From CAYJPK01 sp964372035 (lineage in GTDB: Bacteria > Desulfobacterota > Desulfovibrionia > Desulfovibrionales > Desulfovibrionaceae): 6,895 nucleotides of DNA. A program made the translations under genes and the position numbers. Of this stretch, positions 5,279-6,895 are shown one piece after another (the first letter of the stretch is position 1; every line of letters begins with the position of its first letter). The stretch lies in NCBI GenBank assembly GCA_964372035.1, contig CAYJPK010000099.1:1-6895 (forward strand), in the 5' to 3' direction. The notes below the pieces were generated by a model. That model saw nothing but the letters and a program-made list of their open reading frames with translations. It had not been told where the DNA came from and searched no databases.

Positions 5279-5354
5279 TGGCAGGCCAGGAGGGATTCGA
5301 ACCCCCAGCACTCGGTTTTGGAGACCGACGCTCTACCGTTAGAGCTACTGACCT
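5279..5354 (-). tRNA. trnW: tRNA-Trp (anticodon CCA)
   Basis: This is a full cloverleaf of 76 bases including an encoded CCA end (5281-5279). The acceptor stem AGGTCAG (5354-5348) pairs with CTGGCCT with one G-U pair, and the discriminator is G. The anticodon stem TCGGT/ACCGA holds the loop CTCCAAA, so the anticodon is CCA (5321-5319). The T arm has the TTCGAAT loop. It lies 18 bases after rpmG with no terminator between them, so it is probably cut out of a shared transcript with tuf and rpmG. A tRNA-Trp between rpmG and secE is a known arrangement in several bacterial groups. Confidence 0.97.
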
Positions 5355-5372
5355 GCATTTATATCTAAAAGT

Positions 5373-5522
5373 CTAGCGAGTTTCTCTGTGAAGAGTGTGT
5401 TTCTTATCCCAAGGACAATACTTCATCAACTCAATACGACCTGTAGTGTTTTTCTTGTTCTTATCAGTTGCATAATTACGACGCTTACATTCTGTACATG
5501 CAAGCTGTATGTTTACGCGCAT
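5373..5522 (-). CDS. rpmG: Large ribosomal subunit protein L33 (bL33)
   Basis: The product is 49 residues, the normal length for this very small 50S protein, which sits near the E site. It begins M-R-V-N-I-Q-L-A-C and ends H-R-E-T-R, both typical. C9 and C12 form a C-x-x-C pair and C36 precedes P-W-D-K-K-H. The fourth zinc-ligand position is D39 rather than Cys, a variant I recall in other bacterial L33 proteins, so zinc binding is uncertain. The start is two bases after the tuf stop; GGAG (5531-5528) overlaps the last tuf codons 5 bases before the ATG, so translation is likely coupled to tuf. tRNA-Trp follows after 18 bases. Confidence 0.95.
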   Translation of the reverse strand: MRVNIQLACTECKRRNYATDKNKKNTTGRIELMKYCPWDKKHTLHRETR

Positions 5523-5524
5523 AA

Positions 5525-6721
5525 TTACTCCACGATTTCTGTTACAACGCCAGCGCCAACAGTACGACCACCTTCACGGATAGCAAAGCGTAAGCCTTGT
5601 TCCATCGCGATAGGAGCGATCATTTCAACGTTGAATGTTGCGTTGTCACCAGGCATAACCATTTCTACACCTTCGTTAAGAGCGATAACACCAGTAACGT
5701 CAGTTGTACGGAAATAGAATTGTGGACGGTATCCTGTGAAGAATGGAGTGTGACGTCCGCCTTCTTCTTTAGATAATACATAAACTTCTGCTTTAAACTT
5801 ACGGTGAGGCATGATTGACTTAGGAGCAGCTAATACTTGACCGCGCTCAACGTCTTCTCTCTTAACACCACGTAAAAGTGCACCAATGTTATCGCCAGCT
5901 TCACCTTGATCAAGGAGCTTACGGAACATTTCAACACCTGTACAGGTTGTTTTAACAGTTTCTTTAATACCAACGATTTCAACTTCTTCGCCAACTTTAA
6001 CGATACCACGCTCAACACGACCAGTAACAACTGTACCACGGCCTGAAATTGAGAATACGTCTTCGATAGGCATTAAGAATGGTTTATCGATATCACGTTG
6101 TGGCTCAGGAATGTAATTATCGCAAGCTTCTAATAAGTCTAATACACATTTAGCGTCAGCAGAATCAGCACTGTCAGACTCTAATGCTTTTAATGCAGAA
6201 CCTTGGATAACTGGAATGTCATCACCAGGGTAGCCGTATGAGCTTAAGAGTTCACGAACTTCGAGTTCTACTAATTCTAATAATTCTGGATCGTCAACCA
6301 TGTCACATTTGTTCATAAATACTACTAAGTATGGAACACCAACTTGGCGAGCTAATAAGATATGCTCACGAGTTTGTGGCATAGGACCATCAGTTGCAGC
6401 AACAACTAAGATAGCGCCGTCCATTTGAGCAGCACCAGTAATCATGTTTTTGATGTAGTCGGCGTGGCCTGGGCAGTCAACGTGAGCATAGTGGCGTTTT
6501 TCTGACTCGTACTCAACGTGAGCTGTAGCGATTGTAATACCGCGCTCTTTTTCTTCAGGTGCTTTATCGATTTCATCAAATGCGATAAATTTACCACCAC
6601 CGTGTGCCATACCAGCAACTTTAGTGATAGCTGCAGTAAGAGTGGTTTTACCATGGTCAATGTGACCAATTGTACCAATGTTTACGTGTGGTTTTTTACG
6701 TTCAAATTTTTCCTTACCCAT
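5525..6721 (-). CDS. tuf: Translation elongation factor EF-Tu
   Basis: The product is 398 complete residues. EF-Tu brings aminoacyl-tRNA to the ribosomal A site in a GTP-dependent step. The GTPase motifs are all present: the P-loop G-H-I-D-H-G-K-T (19-26), switch I with T63 in G-I-T-I-A-T, D-C-P-G-H (82-86) with the catalytic His86, N-K-C-D (137-140) and S-A-L (175-177). Domains 2 and 3 follow from about 210 and 305, ending G-R-T-V-G-A-G-V-V. The ATG at 6721 has GGGAG about 7 bases upstream. The sequence resembles Desulfovibrio-type EF-Tu. It lies 120 bases after tRNA-Gly and 2 bases before rpmG, matching the tRNA-linked tufB-type locus. Many bacteria carry a second tuf in the str operon, which cannot be judged from this window. 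Confidence 0.99.
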   Translation of the reverse strand: MGKEKFERKKPHVNIGTIGHIDHGKTTLTAAITKVAGMAHGGGKFIAFDEIDKAPEEKERGITIATAHVEYESEKRHYAHVDCPGHADYIKNMITGAAQMDGAILVVAATDGPMPQTREHILLARQVGVPYLVVFMNKCDMVDDPELLELVELEVRELLSSYGYPGDDIPVIQGSALKALESDSADSADAKCVLDLLEACDNYIPEPQRDIDKPFLMPIEDVFSISGRGTVVTGRVERGIVKVGEEVEIVGIKETVKTTCTGVEMFRKLLDQGEAGDNIGALLRGVKREDVERGQVLAAPKSIMPHRKFKAEVYVLSKEEGGRHTPFFTGYRPQFYFRTTDVTGVIALNEGVEMVMPGDNATFNVEMIAPIAMEQGLRFAIREGGRTVGAGVVTEIVE

Positions 6722-6764
6722 AATCTTCTCCCTATGGCTTTACTTTGCGTTCAAATAAATAATT

Positions 6765-6782
6765 TTCGCCTATTACGGCGAA
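6765..6782 (-). repeat. Hairpin in the tuf leader
   Basis: TTCGCC and GGCGAA form a perfect 6-bp stem with a six-base loop about 45-60 bases before the tuf ATG, in the 120-base spacer after tRNA-Gly. A TATAGA on the minus strand (6789-6784) just upstream might be a -10 box, but its best -35 match (TTTTAA at 16 bases) is poor. No T-run follows the hairpin, so it is not a terminator; it may separate or protect the tuf mRNA after tRNA processing. Confidence 0.4.
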
Positions 6783-6841
6783 TTCTATAATAAAACTTAT
6801 TGTTATTAAAATTTGCAGGGGATAAAATAAAGAAATAAGAG

Positions 6842-6895
6842 TGGAGCGGGAAACGAGACTCGAACTCGCAACCCTCAGCTTGGAAGGCTGATGCT
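6842..6895 (-). tRNA. trnG: tRNA-Gly (anticodon UCC), 5' part beyond the window
   Basis: About 54 bases of the 3' part are present. The anticodon stem TCAGC/GCTGA holds the loop CTTCCAA, so the anticodon is TCC (6884-6882). The T arm GCGAG/CTCGT carries the TTCGAGT loop. The 3' acceptor strand TTCCCGC is followed by discriminator T and an encoded CCA (6844-6842). The acceptor 5' strand and most of the D arm lie past the window end. A Gly(UCC) tRNA upstream of tuf is known from the E. coli thrU-tyrU-glyT-thrT-tufB locus; whether other tRNAs lie further upstream cannot be seen. Confidence 0.95.

Noticed and set aside
5373..5522. L33 with only three of four zinc-ligand cysteines (Asp at position 39)
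   Set aside because: It looked unusual at first, but as I recall the C-P-x-D-K-K form occurs in other bacterial L33 proteins, so it is a known variant rather than decay.
5388..5717. Plus-strand open frame across rpmG and the 3' end of tuf
   Set aside because: It is antisense to two certain genes (L33 and EF-Tu), and its protein has no family features.
6518..6790. Plus-strand open frame across the tuf start and leader
   Set aside because: It is antisense to the highly conserved EF-Tu P-loop region and has no ribosome binding site or recognisable product.
1..6895. Search for CRISPR arrays, insertion sequences, att sites or defence or toxin-antitoxin genes
   Set aside because: No spaced direct repeats, transposase frames, terminal inverted repeats or relevant protein motifs were found; the two tRNAs show no adjacent integrase or duplicated 3' end in this window.

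Overview
This window is mostly a conserved translation and transcription gene cluster on the minus strand. Read 5' to 3' on that strand it runs tRNA-Gly(UCC, cut by the window edge) - tuf - rpmG - tRNA-Trp(CCA) - secE - nusG - rplK - rplA - rplJ - rplL. The sequences of EF-Tu, L1, L10, L7/L12 and NusG look to me most like those of Desulfovibrio-type Desulfobacterota (Desulfovibrionaceae). The DNA is clearly AT-rich, so a low-GC member is more likely than a classical high-GC Desulfovibrio. This placement is from memory of the protein families, not from a search.

Layout: positions 1-1017 hold a plus-strand gene for an exported ankyrin-repeat protein, with its own -10 box and an intrinsic terminator. 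Positions 1018-1209 hold no gene I can support, apart from a perfect 14-bp palindrome. Positions 1210-1806 hold a two-gene minus-strand unit (a small unknown protein, then an ABM-fold monooxygenase-like protein) closed by a strong terminator that faces the ankyrin gene. Positions 1840-1881 are a terminator just after rplL. Positions 1913-6895 are the ribosomal protein, secE/nusG, tuf and tRNA cluster.

The cluster supplies the aminoacyl-tRNA carrier EF-Tu, two tRNAs, the 50S proteins L33, L11, L1, L10 and L7/L12 (the last two form the stalk that recruits EF-Tu and EF-G), the translocon subunit SecE and the transcription factor NusG. Regulation is visible as a three-tier RNA structure before rplJ that matches the architecture of the L10 autoregulatory leader. 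Less certain elements lie in the rplK-rplA gap and between tRNA-Trp and secE.

The main departure from the usual arrangement is that rpoB and rpoC do not follow rplL. A terminator and unrelated genes stand there instead. Start sites were corrected from the longest open frames for the ankyrin gene (82), rplA (3731) and rplL (2296), and rpmG, too short to stand out, was added. I see no evidence for a mobile element, CRISPR array, defence system or other undescribed multi-gene system.
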